Assembly: GCA_949316495.1 (NCBI GenBank)
Contig: OX439007.1
Span: 12,869,479 to 12,933,478, forward strand
Reading direction: 5' to 3'
DNA: 64,000 nt
Source: Amphiduros pacificus
Lineage: Eukaryota; Annelida; Polychaeta; Phyllodocida; Hesionidae
In this document: positions 10,690 through 23,695 of the stretch, piece by piece
Layout: the number at the start of each line of letters is the position of its first letter
Position numbering within the stretch: the stretch's first letter is position 1
Position numbers and translations under genes: made by a program
Notes under the pieces: model-generated
Told to the model about the DNA's origin: nothing
The model's database searches: none
What the model saw: the letters and a program-made list of their open reading frames with translations, nothing else

Positions 10690-13285
10690 AGTTTACCAGC
10701 ACAGGACTGGTCCAATAGAATGGTAAAGAGAACTCTCACAGGACTGGTCCATTAGAATGGTAAAGAGTACTCTCACAGGACTGGTCCATTAGAATGGTGA
10801 AGAGTTCTCTCACAGGACTGGTCCATTAGAATGGTAAAGAGTACTCGCATGGCACTGGTCCATTAGAATGGTAAAGAGTACTCTCACAGGACTGGTCCAA
10901 TAGAATGGTAAAGAGAACTCTCACAGGACTGGTCCAATAGAATGGTAAAGAGAACTCTCACAGGACTGGTCCATAAGAATAATAAAGAGTTCTCTCACAG
11001 GACTGGTCCATTAGAATGGTAAAGAGTACTCTCACAGGACTGGTCCATTGGAATGGTAAAGAGTACTTGCATGGCACTGGTCCATTAGAATGGTAAAGAG
11101 TACTCTCACAGGACTGGTCCAATAGAACGGTAAAGAGAACTCTCACAGGACTGGTCCATTAGAATGGTAAAGAGTACTCTCACAGGACTGGTCCAATAGA
11201 ATGGTAAAGAGAACTCTCACAGGACTGGTCCATTAGAATGGTAAAGAGAACTCTCACAGGACTGGTCCATTAGAATGGTAAAGAGTACTCGCATGGCACT
11301 GGTCCATTAGAATGGTAAAGAGTACTCTCACAGGACTGGTCCAATAGAATGGTAAAGAGAACTCTCACAGGACTGGTCCAATAGAATGGTAAAGAGAACT
11401 CTCACAGGACTGGTCCATAAGAATAATAAAGAGTTCTCTCACAGGACTGGTCCATTAGAATGGTAAAGAGTACTCTCACAGGACTGGTCCATTGGAATGG
11501 TAAAGAGTACTTGCATGGCACTGGTCCATTAGAATGGTAAAGAGTACTCTCACAGGACTGGTCCATTAGAATGGTAAAGAATACTCTCACAGGACTGGTC
11601 CATTAGAATGGTATAGAGTACTCTCACAGGACTGGTCCATTGGAATGGTAAAGAGCACTTGCATGGCACTGGTCCATTAGAATGGTAAAGAGTACTCTCA
11701 CAGGACTGGTCCATTAGAATGGTAAAGAGTACTCTCACAGGACTGGTCCATTGGAATGGTAAAGAGTACTTGCATGGCACTGGTCCATTAGAATGGTAAA
11801 GAGTACTTGCATGGCACTGGTCCATTAGAATGGTAAAGAGTACTCTCACAGGACTGGTCCAATAGAATGGTAAAGAGTACTCTCACAGGACTGGTCCATT
11901 GGAATGGTAAAGAGTACTCTCACAGGACTGGCCCATTGGAATGGTAAAGAGTACTCTCACAGGACTGGTCCATTCAAATGGTAAAGAGTACTCTCAAGGG
12001 ACTGGTCCAATAGAATGGTAAAGAGAACTCTCACAGGACTGGTCCATTAGAATGGTAAAGAGTACTCTCACAGGACTGGTCCATTAGAATGCTAAAGAGT
12101 ACTCTCACAGGACTGGTCCATTCAAATGGTAAAGAGTACTCTCAAGGGACTGGTCCAATAGAATGGTAAAGAGAACTCTCACAGGACTGGTCCATTAGAA
12201 TGGTAAAGAGAACTCTCACAGGACTGGTCCATTAGAATGGTAAAGAGTACTCGCATGGCACTGGTCCATTAGAATGGTAAAGAGTACTCTCACAGGACTG
12301 GTCCATTAGAATGGTAAAGAGTACTCGCATGGCACTGGTCCATTAGAATGGTAAAGAGTACTCTCACAGGACTGGTCCAATAGAATGGTAAAGAGAACTC
12401 TCACAGGACTGGTCCAATAGAATGGTAAAGAGAACTCTCACAGGACTGGTCCATAAGAATAATAAAGAGTTCTCTCACAGGACTGGTCCATTAGAATGGT
12501 AAAGAGTACTCTCACAGGACTGGTCCATTGGAATGGTAAAGAGTACTTGCATGGCACTGGTCCATTAGAATGGTAAAGAGTACTCTCACAGGACTGGTCC
12601 ATTAGAATGGTAAAGAATACTCTCACAGGACTGGTCCATTAGAATGGTAAAGAGTACTCTCACAGGACTGGTCCATTGGAATGGTAAAGAGTACTTGCAT
12701 GGCACTGGTCCATTAGAATGGTAAAGAGTACTTGCATGGCACTGGTCCATTAGAATGGTAAAGAGTACTCTCACAGGACTGGTCCAATAGAATGGTAAAG
12801 AGTACTCTCACAGGACTGGTCCATTGGAATGGTAAAGAGTACTCTCACAGGACTGGTCCATTGGAATGGTAAAGAGTACTTGCATGGCACTGGTCCATTA
12901 GAATGGTAAAGAGTACTCTCACAGGACTGGTCCATTCAAATGGTAAAGAGTACTCACAAGGGACTGGTCCATTAGAATGGTAAAGAGTACTCTCACAGGA
13001 CTGGTCCATTAGAATGGTGAAGAGTTCTCTCACAGGACTGGTCCATTAGAATGGTAAAGAGTACTCGCATGGCACTGGTCCATTAGAATGGTAAAGAGTA
13101 CTCTCACAGGACTGGTCCAATAGAATGGTAAAGAGAACTCTCACAGGACTGGTCCATTAGAATGGTAAAGAGTACTCTCACAGGACTGGTCCAATAGAAT
13201 GGTAAAGAGTACTCTCACAGGACTGGTCCAATAGAACGGTAAAGAGAACTCTCACAGGACTGGTCCATTAGAATGGAAAGGACTG
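10690..13285. repeat. 37-bp satellite, monomer family 1, about 70 copies
   Basis: Units carry GAATGGTAAAGAGTACTCTC then ACAGGACTGGTCCATTA. Variants include GAGAACTC, GTACTTGCATGGC and GTACTCGCATGGC. Higher-order structure is visible: a rare unit with AATAATAAAGAG recurs near 10977, 11421 and 12457. Those spacings are 444 and 1036 bases, exactly 12 and 28 units, each time within the same neighbouring variants. This indicates block duplications on top of single-unit turnover. Confidence 0.97.
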
Positions 13286-15140
13286 GTCCATTAGAACTAG
13301 CATCATGCTGCATTAGAATGTTACTAGCATAGGGGTATAAGGCTGGTCTGTTAGCATTGTATAGAGTACTAGCATAGAGCTGGTCTACCAGCATTGTATA
13401 GAGTACTAGCATAGACCTGGTCTGCCAGCATTGTATAGAGTACTAGCATAGACCTGGTCTGTTAGCATTGTATAGAGTAATAGCATAGACCTGGTCTGTT
13501 AGTATTGTTTAGAGTACAGCATAGAGCTGGCCTGTCAACATTGTATAGAGTACTAGCATAGGGCTGGCCTGTTAGCATTGTATAGAGTACTAGTATAGAG
13601 CTGGCCTGCCAGCATTGTATAGAGTACTAGCATAGAGCTGGTCTGCCAGCATTGTATATAGTTATTGCATAGACCTGGTCTGTTAGCATTGTATAGAGTA
13701 CTAGCATAGAGCTGGCCTGCCAGCATTGTATAGAGTACTAGCATAGACCTGGTCTGTTAGCATTGTATAGAGTACTAGCATAGACCTGGCCTGCCAGCAT
13801 TGTATAGAGTACTAGCATAGACCTGGTCTGTTAGCATTGTATAGAGTACTAGCATAGACCTGGCCTGCCAGCATTGTATAGAGTACTAGCATAGACCTGG
13901 TCTGTTAGCAATGTATAGAGTACTAGCATAGACCTGGCCTGCCAGCATTGTATAGAGTACTAGCATAGACCTGGTCTGTTAGCATTGTATAGAGTACTAG
14001 CATAGACCTGGCCTGCCAGCATTGTATAGAGTACTAGCATAGACCTGGTCTGTTAGCATTGTATAGAGTACTAGCATAGGGCTGGCCTGTTAGCATTGTA
14101 TAGAGTACTAGCATAGACCTGGTCTGCCAGCATTGTATAGAGTACTAGCATAGAGCTGGCCTGTCAGCATTGTTTAGAGTACTAGCATAGAGCTGGTCTG
14201 CCAGCATTGTATAGAGTACTAGCATAGGGCTGGCCTGTCAGCATTGTATAGAGTACTAGCATAGGGCTGGCCTGTTAGCATTGTATAGAGTACTAGCATA
14301 GAACTGGCATGTCAGCATTGTATAGAGTACTAGCATAGAACTGGCCTGTCAGCATTGTTTAGAGTACTAGCATAGACCTGGTCTGCTAGCATTGTATAGA
14401 GTACTAGCATAGGGCTGGTGTGTTAGCATTGTATAGAGTACTAGCATAGAACTGGCCTGTCAGCATTGTATAGAGTACTAGCATAGATCTGGCCTGTCAG
14501 CATTGTATAGAGTACTAGCATAGACCTGGTCTGCTAGCATTGTATAGAGTACTAGCATAGGGTTGGCCTGTTAGCATTGTATAGAGTACTAGCATAGAAC
14601 TGGCCTGTCAGCATTGTATAGAGTACTAGCATAGAACTGGCCTGTCAGCATTGTATAGAGTACTAGCATAGAACTGGCCTGTCAGCATTGTTTAGAGTAC
14701 TAGCATAGACCTGGTCTGCTAGCATTGTATAGAGTACTAGCATAGGGCTGGTGTGTTAGCATTGTATAGAGTACTAGCATAGAACTGGCATGTCAGCATT
14801 GTATAGAGTACTAGCATAGATCTGGCCTGTCAGCATTGTATAGAGTACTAGCATAGACCTGGTCTGCTAGCATTGTATAGAGTACTAGCATAGGGCTGGC
14901 CTGTTAGCATTGTATAGAGTACTAGCATAGAACTGGCCTGTCAGCATTGTATAGAGTACTAGCATAGAACTGGCCTGTCAGCATTGTTTAGAGTACTAGC
15001 ATAGACCTGGTCTGCTAGCATTGTATAGAGTACTAGCATAGGGCTGGTGTGTTAGCATTGTATAGAGTACTAGCATAGAACTGGCCTGTCAGCATTGTAT
15101 AGAGTACTAGCATAGATCTGGCCTGCCAGCATTGTATAGA
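13286..15140. repeat. 37-bp satellite, monomer family 2, about 50 copies
   Basis: Units carry GCATTGTATAGAGTACTAGC then ATAGACCTGGTCTGTTA, with variants AGAGCTGG, AGGGCTGG, AGAACTGG and GCCTGCCA. The length is the same as the array to the left, and the consensus matches it at about 27 of 37 positions with no gap. The two arrays are therefore diverged families of one satellite. A dimeric alternation (TCTGTTA, then CCTGCCA) is clear between about 13750 and 14040. Confidence 0.95.
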
Positions 15141-15240
15141 GTGGAGGTAAGCATAAAGAGAGGCCTAGGTTAGCCTGGTGTAGCATATGACAGCAGTTAG
15201 CTCCCAACCGAGATGATGAGACTGTGTTGTGTCTGAAGAT
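15141..15240. other. Edge of the satellite
   Basis: Unique sequence between the 37-bp satellite and a 68-bp repeat; nothing recognised. Confidence 0.3.
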
Positions 15241-15475
15241 GGGGATGGGTTCCTGTAACAACTACATGATCTGCTAACTGTCATCTTTGGTGGTACCTTC
15301 CGTTTCTGTGGGATGGGTTCCTGTAACAACTACATGATCTGCTAGCTGTCATCATTGGTGGTACCTTCCGTTTTTATGGGATGGGTTCCTGTAACAATTA
15401 CATAATCTGCTAACTGTCATCTTTGGTGGTACCTTCTGTTTCTGTGGGATGGGTTCCTGTAACAACTACCTGACT
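15241..15475. repeat. Tandem repeat, about 68-bp unit, 3.5 copies
   Basis: Each copy begins GGGATGGGTTCCTGTAACAA and includes TTTGGTGGTACCTTC. The copies are nearly identical. Confidence 0.9.
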
Positions 15476-15899
15476 CTGAGAGAGTGGCCATTTCTAATCC
15501 ATGTAATGTGATACCAGGATGGGATATGTGTTTTATCAACAACATAAATCACTTTGTTTCTTCCTTGACACTTTCTGTAGTATTCATAAGTTAATACGTG
15601 GACAGCCATGAAATTGTACCCGAGCCCACTCCACATCTAGTAGTGCATCTCAAGGACCTGGTCCATATGGCTGTGAACCTAATCCTGTGTTTGTAGTGCC
15701 ACCTGGTGAGAGATCCCAGGCTTTCATCCTGGCACACTGAGACCCTCCAGGGATGATGACCCATAAAGATGCAGGGACCTATGATGACCACAGATAGGGA
15801 TATACGGGGATTATGTGACTGTGATAATAATCCTGTGGAAAGAGTTGTGTTGGATGAGCAGAAAAGTAGCATCTATTACTGAAATTATCATCCTGAAAT
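15476..15899. other. Unremarkable spacer
   Basis: No gene or repeat recognised. Confidence 0.35.
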
Positions 15900-16145
15900 A
15901 ATATGTGCAGGGATTGATCCCAGAAGGGGAGAAGCTACCATAAAGGGGTGTATCCAAGAAGGGAAGGAGGTACCACAAGGGGGTGGATCCAAGAAGGGAA
16001 GGAGGTACCACAAGGGGGTGGATCCAAGAAGGGAAGGAGGTACCATAAGGGGTTGGATACAAAAAGGAAGTAAATGAGAGGGGTCCAAGAAGTGTGAAGC
16101 TTAGAAGGAGAGGGGTCCCAAAAGGGGTTGAACCTAGAAGGGGGT
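15900..16145. repeat. Degenerate tandem repeat, about 35-bp unit, 5-7 copies
   Basis: The core is GGATCCAAGAAGGGAAGGAG followed by GTACCA(C/T)AAGGGG. The central three copies are near identical and the outer ones are decayed. Confidence 0.85.
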
Positions 16146-17588
16146 GGTTTCCTGAAGAAGCGAAAATGTTCTTTACCAGTCAAATCATCCTTTCTCAAGC
16201 CAATGGTCTGACCAAGGATTAATGACATTTCATCATCCAGACAAGACAAGACAAGACAAGGCAAAATAAGTATTCTACTGGGTTCTCGTGGGTCATGTGG
16301 GTAGGTAGCGAGAGCTGTGTGGCAGAACTGCTGACCAGCCTCCACGGCTGGACATATTGGTATTGGAGACCTGTCCATGCTCAGCTGGGGGCGATAAACT
16401 GCTAAACCCTGATCCCAAGCGGCAGTTTGTCAGCAGTTTGTCAGCAGTTTGTCAGCATTGTGTCTCCACAGCAGGAGTTATGGCACATAAAGCTGTGCTG
16501 ATAGTGAAGTATGGGGCTTCATCAGAGGGTATAGAGTCTGTACACAGCACTGTGGCCACTCCTTCTCATTTGACCACAAATCTCAACACCACAGATTTAA
16601 ACACCTAAACATGCTGATTAGTTTTATGTGTGTAGATAGAAGTGTGATCAGGTGGTAGGGATAAATGCACGGTGGAGGTCTGACACTGTGAGGCAAGGGA
16701 AGGGGCTTGCAGAGTCACATTGGTCAGTCAGGTCATAGCTATTTCCCCGGGGACCGTTTATCTGAGTGATAATAGGGGCATTTAGCACAATGACTCACAG
16801 CCACTAGGTCAATATGGCAGTAGGAAACATTCCATTTTGATAGAAATCCAACAATGACAGACACATCAATACAAATAAAAATAGTTCTTTTTCAGAAATT
16901 GGTCTACCTCATGGACATGCTACACATTGCTGACAAGAGGGGTGTGAAAGTGGAATTTTACATCAGGAAGGGTCTTTCGGCACTTTTTGATCCCACTTGA
17001 GAAATCATGCATGACATTTTTTTTGACAGAGAGTACACAGTAGTTCCTGGATCATGTTTGTCTGATTTTATCTAACACGGAAAGGTAGTGTTAGTATTGG
17101 GCTTATCAATACCAAGGAAATACCAAGGAAGCAACCTGCAGAACATGACTCAGTTATCTTGAGGAGTGAAAGTGAATCGCAAACTGTCATAAATCAAACC
17201 GATATTATGAAGACAGGAAAGAAAGTCCACATGAACCTTCATAGACACATCCTAAAATATTTTGATCCAATTCTAGTAATATATTTTAGTTAAGTTTGAC
17301 TGGAACTCATTGAAAAATTCAAACCCTAAACTGTCTTATAAATTAAATATTTATATAAAGATCACAAGAAATGGAGACATTCAAATATCTCTGGGGCTAC
17401 AGCATAGAGAATAGCTTTCATGAGTGTAAGTTCCATGGACTATCATTCTGTGAAACTTTAAAAGCGTTCGCTTTAGGTTAAATATCAAGGTATGACAGGT
17501 CAGCATAATGCATGCAATCTAGAAACCAGCCTTGTCTTTTAAAAAGGAAAAATCTTATAGTAGACACTCTGGGAATAACGACTCTAAT
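16146..17588. other. Non-coding stretch
   Basis: Only tiny repeats are visible: ACAAG units near 16240-16260 and GTCAGCAGTTT units near 16428-16458. No gene is recognised. Confidence 0.5.
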
Positions 17589-18415
17589 GGGGGGTAGCAG
17601 ACAATAGGACTTTATGGGGGTGGGCCAAACCATACGATTAGCAGAGTATGGGGGTAGCAGACTTTGTGGGGTTGGCAGACTCTATGGGGTAGCAGACACT
17701 ATGGGGGTAGCAGACTCTATGGGGGTAGCAGACTTTGTGGGGTTGGCAGACTATGGGGGTAGCAGACTCTATGGGGGTAGCAGACTCTATAGGGTAGCAG
17801 ACTCTATGGGGGTCGCAGACTCTATAGGGTAGCAGACTCTATGGGGGTAGCAGACTCTATAGGGTAGCAGACTCTATGGGGTAGCAGACTCTATGGGGGT
17901 AGCAGACTCTATGGGGTAGCAGACTCTATGGGGGTAGCAGACTCTATGGGGTAGCAGACTCTATGGGGGTAGCAGACTCTATGGGGGTAGCAGACTCTAT
18001 AGGGTAGCAGACTCTATGGGGTAGCAGACTCTATGGGGGTAGCAGACTCTATGGGGGTAGCAGACTCTATGGGGGTAGCAGACTCTATGGGGGTAGCAGA
18101 CTCTATGGGGGTAGCAGACTCTATAGGGTAGCAGACTCTATGGGGTAGCAGACTCTATGGGGGTAGCAGACTCTATAGGGTAGCAGACTCTAAAGGGTAG
18201 CAGACAGCGGGATTAACAGACTCTATGGGGGTGGCAAACTCTATAAGGTTAGCAGAGTATGGGGTTAGCAGACAATGGGATTTACATTATTGGGTGGCAG
18301 ACTATGGAGTAGCAGACTTTTTGGGGTAGCAGACTTTTTGGGGTAGCAGACTTTTTGGGGTAGCAGACTTTTTGGGGTAGCAGACTTTTTGGGGTAGCAC
18401 TATGTGGTAGCAAAA
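17589..18415. repeat. Minisatellite, 17-18-bp unit, about 46 copies
   Basis: The unit is GGGGGTAGCAGACTCTAT, with a one-base contraction in the G run in many copies. The last five copies switch to a TTTTTGGGGTAGCAGAC form (18308-18400). The alternation of 17- and 18-base units is typical of replication slippage in G runs. Confidence 0.95.
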
Positions 18416-19680
18416 AGGTTCATCTCAGGTGCTCAGAGGGGTCTCATGGGGGGGGGGGTTACTCTCTCCACTCTCAAGGGGGAATACTACCAGGATATGA
18501 TATAAAGCTCACATTCCTTATTATTACATTGATAAAATACTACACTACAAGCAAACGCTTATGTAGTATTGATTTATAGATAGGTCTATAATTCTGTGTT
18601 GGTGTTTATGGTGCAGGCTCAGGGTCCCAAGGTTTTCCCAGGGGGAGATTGGTTCCTCAGCCAATAGAACTAGCATCATTCAGCTCGGCCTGATAGAGAC
18701 TGGTCACATTGTGGTGAGAGGTAGCTGAGAGGGAGAAGGCCGATGTCTGTCCTAGATCTCAGCATGCTGGTAGTAGTAGGAGTAGAATATAAGCCCGCTT
18801 TACCTGGACCAACACTTGGCTCAACAGTTACATGCCTGCAGGCCGCGCTGTATAATCCAAACCACCCCAGAGAATATCAACAATATCAGCCTCTTTCTTC
18901 TCTTCATGTTCCACACTTTTATTTTGACGAAATATGTGTTATCTGCAAAATTATGATATTGTTTTAGATCATACTCAAAGTATATAATACAAAGTTCTTT
19001 TTTTATTTTAATTTGTATGTCTTAATGTTTAATTATGTGTTGCCATGAAATATACCCACAGTCTGAATGTGTAATATGCTAATTTGTAAAATGTCCTAAG
19101 TCTTGAATACATTTGTTAACCCTATCAGCAATGGCAACCCGCAAGATCAAACACTAATTTTAAAATATAATAAATTCTAAGCTGAATCATCAGTTCTCAT
19201 CTCAGTATAACAGTAAGAAATAGGTCAAAGCAGGGTGAATGGTACTTTAAATCCAGAGGCTTTAATAATTACCCCGGATATTTACAATATCTTGACACAA
19301 GATCAAACGCTAATAATAACAGCATCATCAGCATTAAGTATGAGCATTTCTGCCTAAACCACCTTCTTGGCTTAATCAAATAGATATAAGCAAAATACAT
19401 TGATTGTGGTTTGCACCCATTTGTGGTTGCAAATCACATTATGACGTTCAGTTGAACATTTTGTAAGCAAGTTGAAATCATATGAAGTCATGAGCAGGCA
19501 TGCTATTTTGCATGATTCTCAGCTATGCCCTTTTTGGGTGACATTTCCTCTGCTATTGATGTTGACAGGTTTATTAAGCAGTCAGAAGAGTGTGGTAATT
19601 AAACAATGCACAGGCAAGCAAAGGTTATCATGGTTAATGCTGACTGTGATATTGTTGGTCTGGGTGGGATCGGCTAGGTA
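18416..19680. other. Non-coding stretch
   Basis: It contains a G run of about ten bases near 18449. No gene is recognised. Confidence 0.5.
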
Positions 19681-19681
19681 T

Positions 19682-19978
19682 GTGATCTGTGCATGTTGTA
19701 CACATCCCTGATCACCCTGCCCAACTGCAGAGTGCACGGCCCTGTAACACACCTGTCAGTCACCAGGGGGCGGTACTGATGTGATCTGTGCATGTTGTAC
19801 ACATCCCTGATCACCCTGCCCAACTGTAGAGTGCACGGCCCTGTAACACACCTGTCAGTCACCAGGGGGCGGTACTGATGTGATCTGTGCATGTTGTACA
19901 CATCCCTGATCACCCTGCCCAACTGCAGAGTGCACAGCCCTGTAACACACCTGTCAGTCACCAGGGGGCGGCACCCAG
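19682..19978. repeat. Tandem repeat, 99-bp unit, 3 copies
   Basis: GTGATCTGTGCATGTTGTAC starts occur at 19682, 19781 and 19880, exactly 99 bases apart, and the copies are nearly identical. Because 99 is a multiple of three, a 116-codon frame stays open on the - strand. It is a repeat by-product. Confidence 0.93.
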
Positions 19979-20814
19979 GCGTAAGGCAGCGAGTAATGAG
20001 GCCTGATTTATTGCAAACTTGCATGATCCAACCAGGTCAATAACACAACACCTGACAAAACTGGGGCAAGTCTGATCAGATACTTGATCATGTCCCCGGG
20101 ATCATGTCACTCTCACACCATTACTGTCAATTTACGGTTATTATATCAATGTCACTTGATTGTCTGATTGTTTTATGAGATATATGGATCCAATGAAGCA
20201 CCAGTCCTGTCTGAACCATGGTGTCATGGCATGAAACATATAGGTCATGACATGACACATATAGGTCATGATATGACACATATAGGTCACAGGTCACCAC
20301 GAGGGGAACTTTTGACTATCAATATCAATAATCAACAGTATACCACTACATCTTTATACTATCAAATAATTATACATGTGGCATGAGAAGCTGTTGGGAA
20401 GAATTGTGTACTTCATGAATGGCTGTATAAACGAGATGTTTGTCCTGAGTGAGGTTGATTGTAGGTTGATGAGGAGGAGATACTGGGGTTTATATCCTGG
20501 TGTCAGTCAGTACGCACCTCGCCTATTTATACATACTCTATTCAACTCAGTAACTGCCATCGGCACTTAACTACTATTGAAAAAATATGGATAGTCTGTT
20601 GAATCTTCGGAGTCAGTCAACATCTCAAAATGTGGTTTAAAAAATTAACTCTTTTTTTCCAGATTTACTCTTAACTTATTTGCTGAATTTTGGCATGAAT
20701 TCTGTCAGTTTGGCTAACTGTTGTTCAATAAGGCTTGCATGGGATATGTTTTGAAAGGTTTGTTGGATTAAAGTTTGCCATATTGGAATGGAGAGTTTTA
20801 GAAGCAGATTGGGT
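19979..20814. other. Non-coding stretch with a small ATAGGTCATGACATGACAC repeat
   Basis: Three to four copies of a unit of about 20 bases lie near 20228-20295. No gene is recognised. Confidence 0.5.
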
Positions 20815-21800
20815 ACCCACCTCACCTAGCTCCCTGCTTAGCACAGATACCTGCATTCCCAGCTCACCTAGCTCCCTGCTTAGCACAGATACCTGTATTC
20901 TCATCTCACCTAGTTCCCCAGTCAGCACAGATACCTGTATTCTCAGCTCACCACCTAGTTTCCCAGGTCAGCACAGATACCTGCATTCTCAGCTCACCAC
21001 CTAGTTTCCCAGGTCAGCACAGATACCTGCATTCTCAGCTCACCACCTAGTTTCCCAGGTCAGCACAGATACCTGCATTCTCAGCTCACCTAGTTCCCCA
21101 ATCAGCACAGATACCTGTATTCTCAGCTCACCTAGTTCCCCGCTCAGCACAGATACCTGTATTCTCAGCTCACCTAGTTCCCCAATCAGCACAGATACCT
21201 GTATTCTCAGCTCACCTAGTTCCATGGTCAGCACAGATACCTGTATTCTCAGCTCACCTAGTTCCATGGTCAGCACAGATACCTGTATTCTCATCTCACC
21301 TAGTTACCAGGTCAGCACAGATACCTGTATTCTCAGCTCACCTAGTTCCCCAGTCAGCACAGATACCTGCATTCTCAGCTCACCTAGTTCCCCAATCAGC
21401 ACAGATACCTGCATTCTCAGCTCACCTAGTTCCCCAATCAGCACAGATACTTGTATTCTCAGCTCACCTAGTTCCCCAGTCAGCACAGATACCTGTATTC
21501 TCAGCTCACCTAGCTCCCCGGTCAGCACAGATACCTGTATTCCCAGCTCACCTAGCTCCCTGGTCAGCACAGATACCTGTATTCCCAGCTCACCTAGTTC
21601 CCCAGTCAGCACAGATACCTGTATTCCCAGCTCACCTAGTTCCCCAGTCAGCACAGATACCTGTATTCTCAGCTCACCTAGCTCCCCGGTCAGCACAGAT
21701 ACCTGTATTCCCAGCTCACCTAGCTCCCTGGTCAGCACAGATACCTGTATTCCCAGCTCACCTAGTTCCCCAGTCAGCACAGATACCTGCATTCTCGGCC
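20815..21800. repeat. Minisatellite, 42-bp unit, about 23 copies
   Basis: Each unit contains CAGCACAGATACCTGTATTC followed by TCAGCTCACCTAGTTCCCC. A 46-base variant (CTCACCACCTAG) occurs at 20945-21095. Forty-two is divisible by three, so the array is open on both strands for about 200 codons (STDTCILSSPSSPV on +, ELGELRIQVSVLTG on -). Openness on both strands without a start context, splice site or known domain argues against a protein. Confidence 0.95.
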
Positions 21801-22044
21801 TCCATTCACCCAACCCGACCCACATGCCATCATAAAGCTCCCTCGGTTCTCCACACCTCACTCTCTCTATCTCACTCTTGTTACACTTGTATCTCTTAAA
21901 CAGCTTGGATTTGTCTTTTTTCTCTTTTATTTTTATTATTGCTGTTTTGTGTGGAGAAGACTGTCTATTTCAGTGTTTTTTCAGTATATATATATTGTGG
22001 CCAATGAAAGAAATGACCAACTGCAACAGGTACCATACCAGAGA

Positions 22045-22545
22045 TTATTATAGGTTTAGCATACCAGAGATCAAGAAACTGTTGGGTTATGAGTTTAGCA
22101 TACCAGAGATCAAGAAACTGTTGGGTTATGAGTTTAGCATACCAGAGATCAAGAAACTGTTGGGTTGTGAGTTTAGCATACCAGAGATCAAGAAACTGTT
22201 GGGTTATGAGTTTAGCATACCAGAGATCAAGAAACTGTTGGGTTATGAGTTTAGCATACCAGAGATCAAGAAACTGTTGGGTTGTGAGTTTAGCATACCA
22301 GAGATCAAGAAACTGTTGGGTTGTGAGTTTAACATACCAGAGATCAAGAAACTGTTGGGTTATGAGTTTAGCATACCAGAGATCAAGAAACTGTTGGGTT
22401 ATGAGTTTAGCATACCAGAGATCAAGAAACTGTTGGGTTATGAGTTTAGCATACCAGAGATCAAGAAACTGTTGGGTTGTGAGTTTAGCATACCAGAGAT
22501 CGAGAAACTGTTGGGTTATGAGTTGAGCATACCAGAGATCAAGAA
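22045..22545. repeat. Minisatellite, 39-bp unit, about 13 copies
   Basis: The unit contains AGCATACCAGAGATCAAGAA then ACTGTTGGGTTATGAGTTT. Copies differ at one or two bases (TTATG versus TTGTG). Two + frames and one - frame are all open through it, reading for example FSIPEIKKLLGYE; this comes from the 39-base period. Confidence 0.95.
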
Positions 22546-22700
22546 TCTCACAATATGAGTTGAGCATACCAGAGATCAAGAATCTCACAATATGAGTTAA
22601 GCATACCAGAGATCAAGAATCTCACAATATGAGTTAAGCATACCAGAGATCAAGAATCTCACAATATGAGTTCAGCATACCAGAGATCAAGGAAATACCA
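22546..22700. repeat. Continuation of the 39-bp array as a 37-bp variant, about 4 copies
   Basis: The same AGCATACCAGAGATCAAGAA core is now followed by TCTCACAATATGAGTT. The change of the unit's second half and length marks an abrupt switch of monomer type. Confidence 0.9.
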
Positions 22701-23439
22701 TGTTACAAGCTCAGTTGACAACCCCATCATGTGATGGGCCAAAATGATATCTGGTATTCAGTCCATAGTTTAATTGGTTACCAATAAAATTCTAATGGTA
22801 TAGAATAGAGTAAATATTGTGGTTGATCGTACCAGGATAAGTCTACGTTTTTCTTGCTCTGTGTTTTGGTGGGAGTGATGCACTGAGATGTTTACACCTG
22901 AACCCAGGAGAAGCATCCTCTACGAGCTGTCAGAGACGCAGAATAAAGCCGTACTCCCAGCTGAATCTGCATCGCATTACCCTCAACACTTGCCAACCTT
23001 AAAGCAGCTTTCAAGAAATTCTCGCTTTTCTTCCCAATCCAATAGTTTGTAGTTTGGATTTTCAGACTTTAACTATAGGATGAATCAGAGTTTGCTTTTT
23101 TCGGCAAAGTGATTTAACACAGAAAAGCTACCACATAACTTGATAGTAAGATTGATAGTAAATCAATGGCATTGTGGAGGTTTGATGCCTAAGTTATGAG
23201 CGGCGGTGATATTAGGATCGATTCTTGAGGGCAGGCTTGATGTGAGAGGTGGGAGCTGAGGCAGCCCTCCATGTATTATACTTATAACACAAATAAGCCA
23301 TAGATAATACAATTCCTGCAGCAACATTGGAAAATCTGACAAATTTCTCCTAACAGAATTTCTCTGATCTAAATATGAATCTAACCTTTTATCTGATATA
23401 GATGTCGACTATAACTATTGTTTGATACCAGTCAACTTT
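22701..23439. other. Unremarkable spacer
   Basis: No gene or repeat recognised. Confidence 0.4.
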
Positions 23440-23695
23440 TAATCTCACCTAGTTAAAAACTTTTTATCTTAACCATTTACCAGTCAAACTTTTGTCTGAC
23501 CTAAATACCAGTCAAACCTCTCATCTGAGCAAGATACCAGTCAAACCTTTTATTTGATCCAGGTACCAGTCAAACCTTTCATCTGAACCAGGTACAGTAA
23601 AACCTTTCACCTGAGCAAGATACCAGTTAAACTTTTTATCTGATCCAGTTACCAGTCAAACATTTCATCTGACCCTGTACCAATCAAATCTTTTT
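23425..23695. repeat. Old, degenerate tandem repeat, about 29-bp unit
   Basis: About nine copies of TACCAGTCAAACCTTTTATC followed by TGA(G/T)C(A/C)AG. Copies differ at many positions, so this array is older than its neighbours. Confidence 0.75.

Noticed and set aside
20815-21861. Long frames on both strands (about 200 codons) reading STDTCILSSPSSPV and ELGELRIQVSVLTG
   Set aside because: The 42-bp tandem repeat has a period divisible by three, so frames stay open automatically. Both strands are open and there are no splice sites or known domains.
21878-22588. Three overlapping frames of 145-226 codons (FSIPEIKKLLGYE type repeats)
   Set aside because: By-product of the 39-bp array. Unit-to-unit changes show no preference for silent sites by eye.
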